Part shown: positions 18,822 through 27,933 of the stretch, one piece after another | Numbering within the stretch: the stretch's first letter is position 1 | How the letters are laid out: each line of letters opens with the position of its first letter | DNA from: Sergeia podlipaevii | Lineage: Eukaryota > Euglenozoa > Kinetoplastea > Trypanosomatida > Trypanosomatidae | Assembly: GCA_030849805.1 (NCBI GenBank) | Contig: JASANZ010002008.1 | Location: 1-32,253, forward strand | Direction: 5' to 3' | DNA length: 32,253 nucleotides | Position numbers and translations under genes: made by a program | Notes under the pieces: model-generated | Told to the model about the DNA's origin: nothing | Database searches by the model: none | What the model saw: the letters and a program-made list of their open reading frames with translations, nothing else

Positions 18822-19707
18822 ATGTCCTCTTACGCTACCAGTGCACTACAAGACATGATATGATATGATATGATGCAGTATGGTGCCCATCTCAGTCATT
18901 CCAAGCGGATGACGTTGGCAGTGAGGATGCTCCCCCACCCACCTTTGACGGTCGAAGAGGAAGGTGAGTTTTTGCTACTGCCACCCGGACCCCCGCGTGC
19001 TCTTTGAAAAGTGCCCGTGGGTCCGCAAGGTTCCTGTTTTTGGTCAGGCATGCGAGGCGTACGGCCCCAAGTGTACCCTTTCCCTTGGTTTCTGCTATCT
19101 CCTGTGCAAGGGCATTGCGGATCAGGTCATCTCGTACGCAAGGTTCCCAATGTTTCGCGAGCGCTTTGGCATTGATGCCATCCGCTATCAGCGACTCGCT
19201 AACATCTCCACCATGGGTTGGTCCATCAAAGCTCTCACCGCTGCCCTGTGCGACACCTTCGCTTTTCTCGGCTACACCAAGCGCTGGTACATGTTCGTCT
19301 CCTGCGTGCTCGGCGGCGTCTTCGCCATCATTTTTGCCTCCCTCCCTCCCAAGCCGTCGTCCGCCGACACTGGCGCGGCTTTTGTCTTCTTGACTTCGTT
19401 TGGCAAGGCCAACGTTGACATTCTTTCCGAAGGCCACTACAGCAACGTTTCTTTGCTGCTCCTTGTCGGTCACATTCTCCTGCCCCTGTTGGTTGTCCCC
19501 CTGACGCTGCTGCTGCCCTCTGCTCGCATCTGTGATGACCTCGACGTGGACGGCAAGGCGATCAAGAAAGAATTGAAGGGGAAGGACACTGCTGCTGCTC
19601 CGACCACGGCGATGATTGGAGCGGAGCCTGATTATTGTGAGGAGCAGAACAGCTCGCTGTTATTTGACGGCGAAGAAGGTGCCCGTGCCAAACGTCGTGA
19701 GACGTAG
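18822..19707 (+). pseudogene. Truncated folate/biopterin transporter pseudogene
   Basis: A second copy of the transporter. From 18982 to 19443 it matches 13769-14230 of the intact gene over 462 nt with only 8 differences by my count. Three lesions are visible. First, the relic ATG at 18822 reads MSSYATSALQDMI and then meets an in-frame TGA at 18861, created by a 4x ATGAT repeat (18855-18874) where the intact gene has one ATGAT. Second, a +1 shift between about 18965 and 18981 throws any frame from an upstream ATG (for example 18870) into a stop at 19005. Third, sequence equal to 14231-15478 of the intact gene (1248 nt, 416 codons) is missing at 19443/19444, in frame. The open part (18964-19707, opening at a GTG) keeps only about four N-terminal spans joined to the last span. 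Its first in-frame ATG is 19150. The tail after 19631 differs from the intact copy. A short membrane protein could still be made, but transport is very unlikely. Confidence 0.85.
18855..18874 (+). repeat. (ATGAT)4 pentanucleotide expansion
   Basis: Four tandem ATGAT units next to the relic start of the pseudogene; the intact copy has a single unit at 13658-13662. The net length change is a multiple of three, but the repeat itself spells TGA in frame. Confidence 0.85.
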
Positions 19708-21046
19708 CCCATCTTTCTATTGTGCCTCCCTTACCTTTCATACCTTTGAAAGGAAAAACTCTTCACTGCTTCCCTCTGTAAGTGTGTGCAATAAGTTATT
19801 GCTAAAACATATATTTGTGTGTGTGTGTACAATGCGTATGCGGTGTAAGTAATCATTTCGTGTGTGTGTGTGTGTGAGTGAGTAATCTTCCTCTCTCATT
19901 GCGAAGGGTCCCCTCTTTGTTATGTGTGCTACGGATGATCGCATTCATTCTGGATTCCTAAGTCAATTGCAGTCTTATTTTCTTTCTTTCTTTCTGTGGT
20001 GTCGCGGTTGATTATTATTATTATTATTATTTTCTTTTTTTGTTTTTTTTGTTTGTGTTTCCATTCACAAATTTTAACGGGATTTCACTCCATTAATAGG
20101 AAAAAAAAAAGAAGGAAAATTAGCTGGTTGATACGGTAGGAGAAGGAGGGGTACTAATGTAGAAGGGAGAGGTCTATTCAGATAAAACGAAGACCATATA
20201 AGCATGTGCCTGGATACATGTATGTGTGAGTGTTCATGTATACTTTTTTTTTTTTGTGAGCATCCTGCAGCATGTTGCGCGCATTTTTGCTTTATATTGT
20301 TATTTGGGTGAGTAAACTGTATATATATATTCTTGATTAGTGGAGGAGGTTTTCGTGTTTAATTGTTGTTGCTACCGTCTCCCCTCCCCCCCCCCTCCCT
20401 GCTTTTGCTTCTCTCACCTGCTGATGTGCCTCCGTGCTACTTTAATATTCTTGTTGTTTGTTTGATTGTTTACAAATAAATAGAGAGAATGTGCTTTAAG
20501 AAACGTTTACATGGTGATAACAGAGGAGTTGTAGCCCCCATCTCACTTAACACTTCCTCCTCACAATTTTCTCTTTCTTTTTTTTAATGTCTCCCTCCTT
20601 CTCTCATTCTCTTACAAGAATCAATGCGAACGTCTTTAACCAGAATGTTGCAGTGATACTTACATATATATATATTCTTTTTAGTCTTCATATACATGAA
20701 ATAGAAAATTGGACTGAAAGAACACAAGCGAGAGAAGTCTCGTCTTTTATATTATGAACAAGGATTTAAAAGAAAAGAAAAAAAGAGAAATAATGAGCGC
20801 TTGAATCAGCGGCTGCTTTCATTCGTTCTACTTGGCGCGCAATATTCCCTTTTTTTATTGTTACTGTTTCATTCCTTTTTTTTTCTGTCCGTTATTGCAA
20901 ATGATACTTTTCTCTGCTTTTTTGTATCCTCCCTGTTTATTATTATTATTATTATTATGTATATGTTGATGAATTAGGTTTCCTTTGCATTATCAAAGAA
21001 AAGAAAAAAAAATACATATTATTGCAACAAGAGCACACATTCTCAA
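19708..21046. other. AT-rich spacer before DHA kinase
   Basis: No gene seen. Contains (TG)n at 19817-19828 and 19861-19877, a TTTC repeat near 19977-19995, (ATT)n at 20011-20030 and 20936-20958, C-runs near 20383-20398 and numerous T/A homopolymers. Confidence 0.7.
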
Positions 21047-21074
21047 TTATTTACTTTATCTTACTTCCTCTTAG
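21047..21074 (+). promoter_or_regulatory. Spliced-leader acceptor for DHA kinase
   Basis: A T/C-rich run (TTATTTACTTTATCTTACTT and onwards) ends in CCTCTTAG, with the AG at 21073-21074. It leaves a 5' UTR of only 31 nt before the ATG at 21106. Confidence 0.65.
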
Positions 21075-21084
21075 CTAAAATTTC

Positions 21085-21105
21085 AAAAAAAAAAAAAAAA
21101 AAAAA
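21085..21105 (+). repeat. 21-nt poly(A) leader abutting the ATG
   Basis: An uninterrupted A-run fills 21085-21105 and the ATG follows with no spacer. With the predicted acceptor at 21074, about two thirds of the 5' UTR is poly(A). Confidence 0.85.
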
Positions 21106-22899
21106 ATGTCTGAGAGCACTGTTCCCAAGTTCATTGACGATCCTACTACGGTCGTGGACGTTGCCACCTCCAGTCTCTGTCTCACCAACTCGAAGGTGCA
21201 GCGCATCACCAACACCAACGTGATCGTCTCCAACTCTATTGACCCTACCAAGGTACTCCTTGTGTGCGGCGGCGGCTCTGGTCACGAGCCCGCACACGCT
21301 GGGTACGTCGTCCGCGGCTGGTTGAGCGCTGCTGTGTGCGGCAGCGTCTTCGCATCCCCTCCGACTGCACACGTGAGTGCTGCCATTGAGCATTTGGCAA
21401 AGGTGCAGGGTCCTGACGGTCCTGGCATTCTCGTGATCATCAAGAACTACGCTGGTGATGTGCTTAACTTTGAGTTTGCCGTGCGCCAGGCGCGCGAGCA
21501 GGGCATCCGCGTGGAGACCGTGCTCGCTGCAGATGACGTCGCTTTTGGTATCGAAGACACGGGTAAGCGCCGCGGAGTAGCTGGTTGCTGCCTCCTCTAC
21601 AAGATCCTTGGTGCCGCCGCCGCCAAGGGTGCCTCCCTCGCACAGCTGAAGGAACTTGCCGCACGCGTGTCGTCCAACATGCGCTCCATCGGCGCCTCCC
21701 TCTCCTCCTGCTCCCTCCCTGGATGCCCCCCTTCCTCTGTGATGCCCGCGGGTACAGTCGAGATCGGCCTTGGCATCCACGGAGAGAAGGGCCTCGTGCA
21801 GGTGCCTTACGCGGGTGCGGAACTGCTCGCAGAGCGGATGATGGACATTTTGCTTTGCTCACGCGTCACAAAGGCGGCGGTCGCACCGGGGGAGCCCGTG
21901 GCGCCGTTCTCTGCGCACACAAAGGTTCTTCTTCTCGTGAACAATCTCGGCAGTACCACCGACCTTGAAATGAACGTGATGGCCGCTCACGCTGTGCGTC
22001 TTCTTCAGGGTGCTAACCTGATCGTCATGGGCGTAAACGTTGGGCGTCACATGACTTCGCTTGACATGCACGGCATCTCTTTCACCGTCCTCGCCATCCA
22101 GCAGGAGTCAGACCTGGAGTTCATGATGCAAACCAACGCTGTGCAGCAGCCTCTGATGAACTTCCACGCCCCCAATATGGACATGAAGGAGGCTCCCGGG
22201 CCACTCACGGCGTGCCAGTTGGCGCAGCAAGAAAACAAGCAGCGGAGGGAGGCCGGCACCGCGTGTGATTGCTCTAAGAGCCCCATGTACGCCTTAACGA
22301 AGCACGTCTTTGAGAAGCTGGTGACGACGGAGGCGATGTTCAACGCGCTGGATGCTGAAGTGGGCGATGGTGACCTCGGCAGTGGCGTCCACAGGGCTTC
22401 GCTGGCATGCTTGGAGATGCTAGAGTACCTTCCGTGGGAGAAGGACGTCAGTCGCACCTTCACCCTTTTCAGCAAGGCCGTCGCGGATGCATGCGCAGGT
22501 ACTTCCGGACCTCTTTACGGTGCCTTGCTGATTGGCGGAGGATCTGGGGCTCAGCGCGTGCTTATAGCGGGTGGCTCCGCTTGCGATGCACTTCGCGGCG
22601 CCATTGAGCAATGCAGCAAGGACGTGCAGCAACTCGGTGGAGCTCGCAAGGGTGACAGAACGATGGTAGATGTGCTCGAGGGCATGCGGGAGTCCCCGCA
22701 AGTCATGAAGGCACAAACCGTGCCGGAGCTGATTGCGGCTTGCTATGCAGCCGCCAAGGAAGCCGCAGCGAGGACAGCGCTGATGCCAGCCAAGTTTGGT
22801 CGCAGCAGGTACATGAACGGAAAGGAGATTGGCAATAAGGACCCTGGTGCAGAGCTGATCGTGTACTGGCTTGAAGCGCTATCCTCCATGAAGCAGTAG
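21106..22899 (+). CDS. DAK: Dihydroxyacetone kinase (glycerone kinase), DhaK-DhaL fusion
   Basis: A 597-residue ATP-dependent kinase that phosphorylates dihydroxyacetone to DHAP, feeding glycolysis. The length and order match the eukaryotic/Citrobacter single-chain family. The N-terminal DhaK domain (about 1-335) has GGGSGHEPAHAGYV (55-68) and the IIKNYAGD loop; His225 in GIHGE is the residue that covalently binds the substrate in this family. After a linker the ATP-binding DhaL domain (about 395-597) has DAEVGDGDLGSG, whose Asp416, Asp421 and Asp423 fit the Mg-ATP-binding aspartates, then TSGPLYGALL, KGDRTMVDVL and a C-terminal GRSRYMNGKEIGNKDPGA block. The chain ends in MKQ, so no PTS1 is visible, and the N-terminus shows no PTS2; a cytosolic location is inferred. 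Codon use is GC-rich and there are no low-complexity insertions, in contrast to most neighbours. Confidence 0.95.
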   Translation: MSESTVPKFIDDPTTVVDVATSSLCLTNSKVQRITNTNVIVSNSIDPTKVLLVCGGGSGHEPAHAGYVVRGWLSAAVCGSVFASPPTAHVSAAIEHLAKVQGPDGPGILVIIKNYAGDVLNFEFAVRQAREQGIRVETVLAADDVAFGIEDTGKRRGVAGCCLLYKILGAAAAKGASLAQLKELAARVSSNMRSIGASLSSCSLPGCPPSSVMPAGTVEIGLGIHGEKGLVQVPYAGAELLAERMMDILLCSRVTKAAVAPGEPVAPFSAHTKVLLLVNNLGSTTDLEMNVMAAHAVRLLQGANLIVMGVNVGRHMTSLDMHGISFTVLAIQQESDLEFMMQTNAVQQPLMNFHAPNMDMKEAPGPLTACQLAQQENKQRREAGTACDCSKSPMYALTKHVFEKLVTTEAMFNALDAEVGDGDLGSGVHRASLACLEMLEYLPWEKDVSRTFTLFSKAVADACAGTSGPLYGALLIGGGSGAQRVLIAGGSACDALRGAIEQCSKDVQQLGGARKGDRTMVDVLEGMRESPQVMKAQTVPELIAACYAAAKEAAARTALMPAKFGRSRYMNGKEIGNKDPGAELIVYWLEALSSMKQ

Positions 22900-24399
22900 G
22901 AAGGAAGGAAAAAAAACTTGGAGGAGAGAGAGAGGAAGGGGAAGAGAGAATGAAGAAAGGTTATGGTGCATCCTTTATCTGAAAGAAAAACAAAAGGATT
23001 TCAATGTGTATGCGAGTTGCAGTTTCTAACACACCTTTTTTTTATTATTATTAGTAGGCAATAGCAGTAGCAGCGGGGGTGCTAGTGTGTATTGCTATCA
23101 AAGACTTGTGTTGCTATTTCCTAAATCTTTCTTTTTTTTTTCTCTCTCTCCCCCTGTTTCATTTTCTAGAGAGTAGAAAACAAAACGAAGCAATAACAAT
23201 AAAACAACAAAAAAAAAAAGAAATGTTATTTATCGGCATCTATTTAGTGAAAGAAAAAGGGGAAACTTGGAAGAAAAAAAAAAATGGTGAAGATGCGTGA
23301 TGTGACGGTGATTGTCAACAACTCATGTTATTTATAGTTAAACCAAAAAGGATATGTTTTGTTTTTCTTTTATTTTCTTTTCTTTTCTTTTCTTTGCATC
23401 TTGCGTGAAAGACACCCATTTTTTTTTCTTTTCTCTGCTATAAGTACAAAATCAAAAGAAGAGAGGTGAAATTATTTCTTTAAAAAAAAAAATGCATAAT
23501 TTGTATTGAAACACAAGCGCTTGAATATATATATATATATGAACATTCAATAAGATGCCTGAATAGGAGTCCCAGTGAGAGAAGCAGCCAGCTGGAATTG
23601 CAAGAGGCATTTAAGAAAAAAAAATGTTCTGTTGTGTTTTTTTTTTGGTTGTTGTTGTTGTTGCTTACTGGTTAGTTAGTTATTTTTATTTTTATGGAGG
23701 TCATGAACGCATTATGGAATCTATTCCTTCCCTCGCTCTCTCTATATATATATGAAGTCTCCCATACGCACAGGAGAGAGAGGTAGTAAACATCAAAAAA
23801 AAAAACGGCAGTTTATTAAACAAAGAAAAAAAACGCGCACAAGGGACAGCTTTGACATATATACATATTTTTTTAGTGATGACGAATGTGTGTGTGTGTG
23901 CATGTGTATGTGTGTATTTATCTTTTGCATTTGGGGAAGGGGACTTTCTTTTTTTTCTTTTCCTCTCTCTACTTTAGTCGTTATGGACACACAAGGACGC
24001 AGTTTCCTCTTCCCCAGTAACATATTTTTCTTTTCTTCTTTTTTTACGCATAAAGCGAGCTTGCGCTTGTGTGCACATTAGCAGGTATATTTGAAACGAT
24101 TCGAAAAAAAAAACAAATTGAGAGAAAGAGATGGAAAAGAGGCTCTATTACACCCTAGCATCAGTTATGACTACATTTTAAGAAAAAAAAAATTCTCTCT
24201 TCTTCCTATTTTCTTTTACTTGATGGTATTATATTATCTTTTTTTTTTTCCTTCTGAAGTAGCTACACATGCAGAAAGGAGGGAAGGCCGGTGTACGTAC
24301 ACAAAGGCGTTCTCATTGTGCTTTTTTTTTTTCAAAAATATTAAAGTGATATCACCAATACATTCTCAAATATATATATATATATATATATATGACCAC
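22900..24399. other. AT-rich spacer after DHA kinase
   Basis: No gene seen. Purine-rich just after the stop (22905-22960), then T/A homopolymers, a TTTTC repeat near 23370-23394, a GTT repeat near 23649-23664, (TG)n at about 23888-23916 and (TA)12 at 24370-24393, which ends at the border of the GC-rich island. Confidence 0.7.
24370..24393. repeat. (AT)12 microsatellite
   Basis: Uninterrupted 24-nt TA alternation placed exactly where the AT-rich spacer gives way to the GC-rich island starting at about 24394. Confidence 0.9.
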
Positions 24400-24915
24400 G
24401 CGTTTTTGTACCTGATACCGTTACGGTGGGAGCGGAAGAAGTCGAACTCTAGATGGAACCTCACACGGGTGCGAGCAGTCTCGGTGCATACGATGGGTTT
24501 TGGCGGTGCCTGCAGCCTTTTGCAACTGCATCACAGAAAATTAAGAGGTTATTGGTGAAGGCGAGATGGCGGTGGCAGCGACCTCGGGCATACTTCTGCC
24601 TCTGCGCCTAAAAGAGTTGTGCACCTCGGTGCGGCGCGGCACGGTTCTTTAGCAGTTGCGGCGGCAAGCTACGGTGCGTACGCTAAGTGTCTATATTCGG
24701 CACTGCCATCGAGGCCTTTTTGACTCCTAGTTTATCTTTGCTCCTGATTATACGGAGTTCCTCAGTAACGGCGTGGCCAATCACGTTCTACAGAACTCTT
24801 ACCAGCCCATTTTTTTATGGAGAGGTTCTCCGCCTCTACGACGAGCTACGCGCGCTACTCTACGGTATCCATGACAGGATAGAACCTCAAGCCTCTTATA
24901 GCCATCATCTCTGAT
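24394..24915 (+). pseudogene. Candidate decayed gene, identity unknown
   Basis: About 520 nt with coding-like base composition, sharply different from the spacers on both sides. The frame from ATG 24566 begins MAVAATSGILLPLRLKELC and continues with mixed, helix-like composition, but TAG interrupts it at about 24650 and again at about 24725. Its stretch PDYTEFLSNGVANHVLQNSYQ passes near a run of T at 24810 into another frame that continues FFYGEVLRLYDELRALLYGI and ends at 24914. The switch of sensible protein from one frame to another, plus two stops, fits a relic with frameshifts. I do not recognise the family; it could also be a structured RNA or a badly sequenced small gene. Confidence 0.45.
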
Positions 24916-24980
24916 AAATTTGCTCCTATTCAGTTCAAGAAGCGCTGGAACATATTTCCCTTTCTCTTTATATATTATTT

Positions 24981-25020
24981 CTTTCTTCCTTCTTCCCTCT
25001 CCCCCTCCCTCCCCCTTAAG
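24981..25020 (+). promoter_or_regulatory. Strong spliced-leader acceptor for the Ubl-like gene
   Basis: The longest clean polypyrimidine tract in the window (24980-25018, nearly all C/T) ends in CTTAAG, with the AG at 25019-25020, followed by A10. The implied 5' UTR (25021-25174) is 154 nt and contains one upstream ORF. Confidence 0.7.
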
Positions 25021-25029
25021 AAAAAAAAA

Positions 25030-25077
25030 ATGTTAGGTCTTGATTATCATAGAACAAAGGCAGACACATTTTTCTGA
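25030..25077 (+). promoter_or_regulatory. Upstream ORF of 15 codons
   Basis: ATG at 25030, only 10 nt after the predicted trans-splice site, opens a frame of 15 residues ending in TGA at 25075-25077. No other ATG lies between it and the main start at 25175. Such a uORF would be expected to lower or regulate translation of the main frame, though so close to the cap it may be skipped. Confidence 0.5.
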
Positions 25078-25174
25078 AGAGGTAGATAAGCGGCTCAATA
25101 GACACGCATTCACGTACACATCGTCAGAGGAGGAGGAGGAGGGGGGGGAGGGAAACTGGGAATCATAGCTGTTC

Positions 25175-26689
25175 ATGAGCCGCTCGCCAGGGCAGCTCGC
25201 TGCCTTTACGCCGCCGTCATCACCAGTACCACGTCGATCTACTGACAACCTTCTTCAGATCAATGGTGGAAGCAGTAGCAGTGAGGCTCTCGAGGAAGCA
25301 GAGCTTGTGGTCGTGGGAGACGATGGTCGCGTCGTGCATACAAGTCCGTTCTCACTAACAACCCCCACAAGGACAACAAGATCAGCAGAAGCAGGCACGT
25401 CTCTTCTGACCGCTGAGGCGCTGGCCAGACATACCCGGACGTGCACACCGGAGCCACCGCTGGAGCGCATTCTCTCCATGGCGGTGGACACCTCGCCGCC
25501 TGGCACTTGCGCTCTTGATGCCGCCGTGCTCTCCTCTAGCGCAAGGAAGGAGGACCTTAGCAGAAGCAGCAGCGACAGCAGCACTGGTACGTCAGATGGT
25601 GATGCGTCTGAAGGCGATGATGTTATTCTGCAGGGAGACAAGGTCAAAGTCGAAGGCGGAGTCTTGAGGAAGGAAAATAAAGCGCAAAGAAGAAAAAGAG
25701 AACGAGAACGAAGGAGCCGATCGCGAACACCGCCTGCGCAGGTGCTCTCGGTTTCTTCTCCACCGCGCACGCACACCCCCTTCTCGTCTTCACCGTTTCG
25801 ACTTGGCGTAATGGACCTCCATATATCCCCACTGCCGTCATCCTCGTCGAAGGTCTCACCATCACCTCACAATCGCCATGAGCAGCAGCAGCGGCGCGTA
25901 GCCTCGTGTCTCGCCATCTCACAGGATCCCCAGCAGCCGCTGTTGTCTAGTTCCTCCATGAGCATGCCTAGCGAACGAGGCAATCACAAGGCGTCAGGCA
26001 GCAGGACTGGGTTTCCTGCCGCGGAAGACAACAATGAGCACACCACTACCGCGGAAGCTGGCTATGTGGTGCTACGCGTCGCTACTCTCTCTGGAATAAC
26101 CTCGCGCCTAACTGTCAAGCAGCAGGCACCGCTAGCCGTGCTCATTAAGGGTGTGGCACAGTATCTCCGCGTAAGGCCAGAAACCGTGCACTTAAAACAC
26201 GAGAGAAGTGGGCTTGTGCTACGTGGAGAGGACCTGACAGAGGGTGCAGGAGTTAAGGATGCTCCCTCCCCTTCAGGTAGTAACATCCTAACGCTTCCCT
26301 GCCACTGGCCTTACATGAGTATAGAAACTGCTTTTTTTATAGAGCAAAATGATATGTTTTTGGTTATCCTGAACGCCACTCTTTCACCCGTCAAGTCGCA
26401 TTCACAACCGACTTTGACGCGCGCGACGACAGCAGCTTCAGCAGCAGCGGTGGTGGGTGTGAACAGCAGCAAGAACAACAACAGCAGTGCGAGGGAGACA
26501 CCAGTGCGTCTTCACGGCAAACGCAAGAGCGACGAAGGGGTTGTGGCTGACTCGGAGGACATTGCTACCGACTCACAGGTGACACCGTCTTCTCCGCCGC
26601 CGCCGCTACTACACCGGCCGGTGCCAACATGGATGGAGTGTGCCATGCGATCGCCCTCCCGCCGCCAAGCTCAAGGACCATCTCCGTAG
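25175..26689 (+). CDS. Low-complexity protein with possible ubiquitin-like domain
   Basis: A 504-residue protein of unknown function. Residues 1-290 are disordered, Ser/Pro/Thr-rich with acidic stretches, and include a basic RS-like segment (KRERERRSRSRTPP, about 174-187) that could act as a nuclear signal. Residues about 297-375 are the only ordered-looking part: YVVLRVATLSG, a second strand SRLTVKQQAPL, a helix VLIKGVAQYLRV and a strand HERSGLVLRGEDL. This beta-beta-alpha-beta order resembles the ubiquitin/SUMO-like (Rad60-SLD type) fold, but no diagnostic residue proves it and no C-terminal di-Gly is exposed. The C-terminal third is again disordered. The start is the first ATG after the uORF. 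Coding is supported by an unbroken 1.5-kb frame, GC-balanced composition and the strong acceptor upstream. Confidence 0.75.
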   Translation: MSRSPGQLAAFTPPSSPVPRRSTDNLLQINGGSSSSEALEEAELVVVGDDGRVVHTSPFSLTTPTRTTRSAEAGTSLLTAEALARHTRTCTPEPPLERILSMAVDTSPPGTCALDAAVLSSSARKEDLSRSSSDSSTGTSDGDASEGDDVILQGDKVKVEGGVLRKENKAQRRKRERERRSRSRTPPAQVLSVSSPPRTHTPFSSSPFRLGVMDLHISPLPSSSSKVSPSPHNRHEQQQRRVASCLAISQDPQQPLLSSSSMSMPSERGNHKASGSRTGFPAAEDNNEHTTTAEAGYVVLRVATLSGITSRLTVKQQAPLAVLIKGVAQYLRVRPETVHLKHERSGLVLRGEDLTEGAGVKDAPSPSGSNILTLPCHWPYMSIETAFFIEQNDMFLVILNATLSPVKSHSQPTLTRATTAASAAAVVGVNSSKNNNSSARETPVRLHGKRKSDEGVVADSEDIATDSQVTPSSPPPPLLHRPVPTWMECAMRSPSRRQAQGPSP

Positions 26690-26873
26690 AATTGCCTATT
26701 TATTGCTTCTTCTCGGTACTCGTATATATTGAGAAAAGGAGGAGAGAGATTTGCTGCATGTCAGGAAAGATGATACAAAAATAGTAAGTATTGTGTTTTC
26801 TTGTCGATTCCTTATGTAACAATAAAAAGGGGACAATAGAAGAAGAAAGGGCGTGCGGGTCAATCGAGCTCCC

Positions 26874-27023
26874 ATGCTGGATGCATTGGCGTCCGCTCCG
26901 TCCCACACGATCAGAGACTTCACTCTCATGGGGCAGATCTCAATAGATTTTGTGGACGACTGCTCTCCGTGTCCACGGGGAATGGCTGCCCTCATCCACC
27001 GCAGGACCATGAGCTCTCAGTAG
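26874..27023 (+). CDS. Possible small ORF of 49 codons, unknown
   Basis: Begins MLDALASAPSHTIRDF and ends MSSQ before TAG at 27021. The frame is open from 26826 and has a varied, protein-like composition in an island with much higher GC than the spacer around it. A minus-strand frame overlaps it (26696-27010), so strand and coding status are not settled. No domain recognised. It could be a small protein or the remnant of a lost gene. Confidence 0.3.
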   Translation: MLDALASAPSHTIRDFTLMGQISIDFVDDCSPCPRGMAALIHRRTMSSQ

Positions 27024-27898
27024 ACTCATGTGCGAAAAGAATTAGTAAGTACTTTTTGTTTGCTTGTTTGTTTGCTTCTTTGCTTTGTTTTAAGATCGTT
27101 TTCTTTTTTTTTTCTTTCGTTCTGTGTCCTTATTTCGAAATCTTTGATGCTTTGAGCAGCGGGTGGGCAGGTGTTTAAAATGTATCTGTAGAGCCTTAAA
27201 TTTCTAGATGATGATATTATTGTCCCTTTGCAGTGTAGTAGACGCAAGAGGAGAGGGTTGAAGGTTTAGTAGAAGTTTAGAAGATGACGCATATAGTGGT
27301 GATATATATAAGTTAAGGTTGAGATGGCCGTTTTCTCGCGTTCCCAAGTTCTCTTAGTTGGATTTCTCTACAGCAATACCCAATAATGACAATTATAATA
27401 GCTCGCCTTGTGTCGCATCTTGACATCGCTACAACCACTTTTAGTCGTGCTTTGATCGTGTGTGTGTCTGTGTCTGAGAGAGTATTTATGTACTCCATTC
27501 TTATATCAAGTTACATATGCGAACGTACTCATTTATCTTTTTGTTGGTGTTATTGTCCGTCTCCCTGATGGCTTCTTTTCTTCTGTGCCTATTTATATGT
27601 TTGTCCGCTACAAGTTTATTTTTTCGCTTTCCCCCTCTCTTTCTTTCTTTCTTTAACCAAACGTATTCTACTCACTATGAAACCTCCTCCACATGCATGC
27701 ATACATTCATTCAGCAAATACGCAGAAGTGAACGAGTGTATAAGTGTTTATTATTATATCTACATATATATATATATATTTGATTCTGTTATATAACAAG
27801 ACTTGCATACATTTACATATATACATTTACATATACATATACATACCGTTGCGTACTTACTGATAAGCAAAAACATCGAGGAAGGAATAGCATCTATC

Positions 27899-27933
<35 letters not shown>

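Noticed and set aside
21061..21780. 239-codon minus-strand frame opposite DHA kinase
   Set aside because: Shadow of the DhaK domain coding sequence; its end simply translates the poly(A) leader as poly-Phe.
24394..24500. tRNA-like B-box resemblance (GTCGAACTC)
   Set aside because: No matching A-box at the right spacing and no cloverleaf could be drawn.
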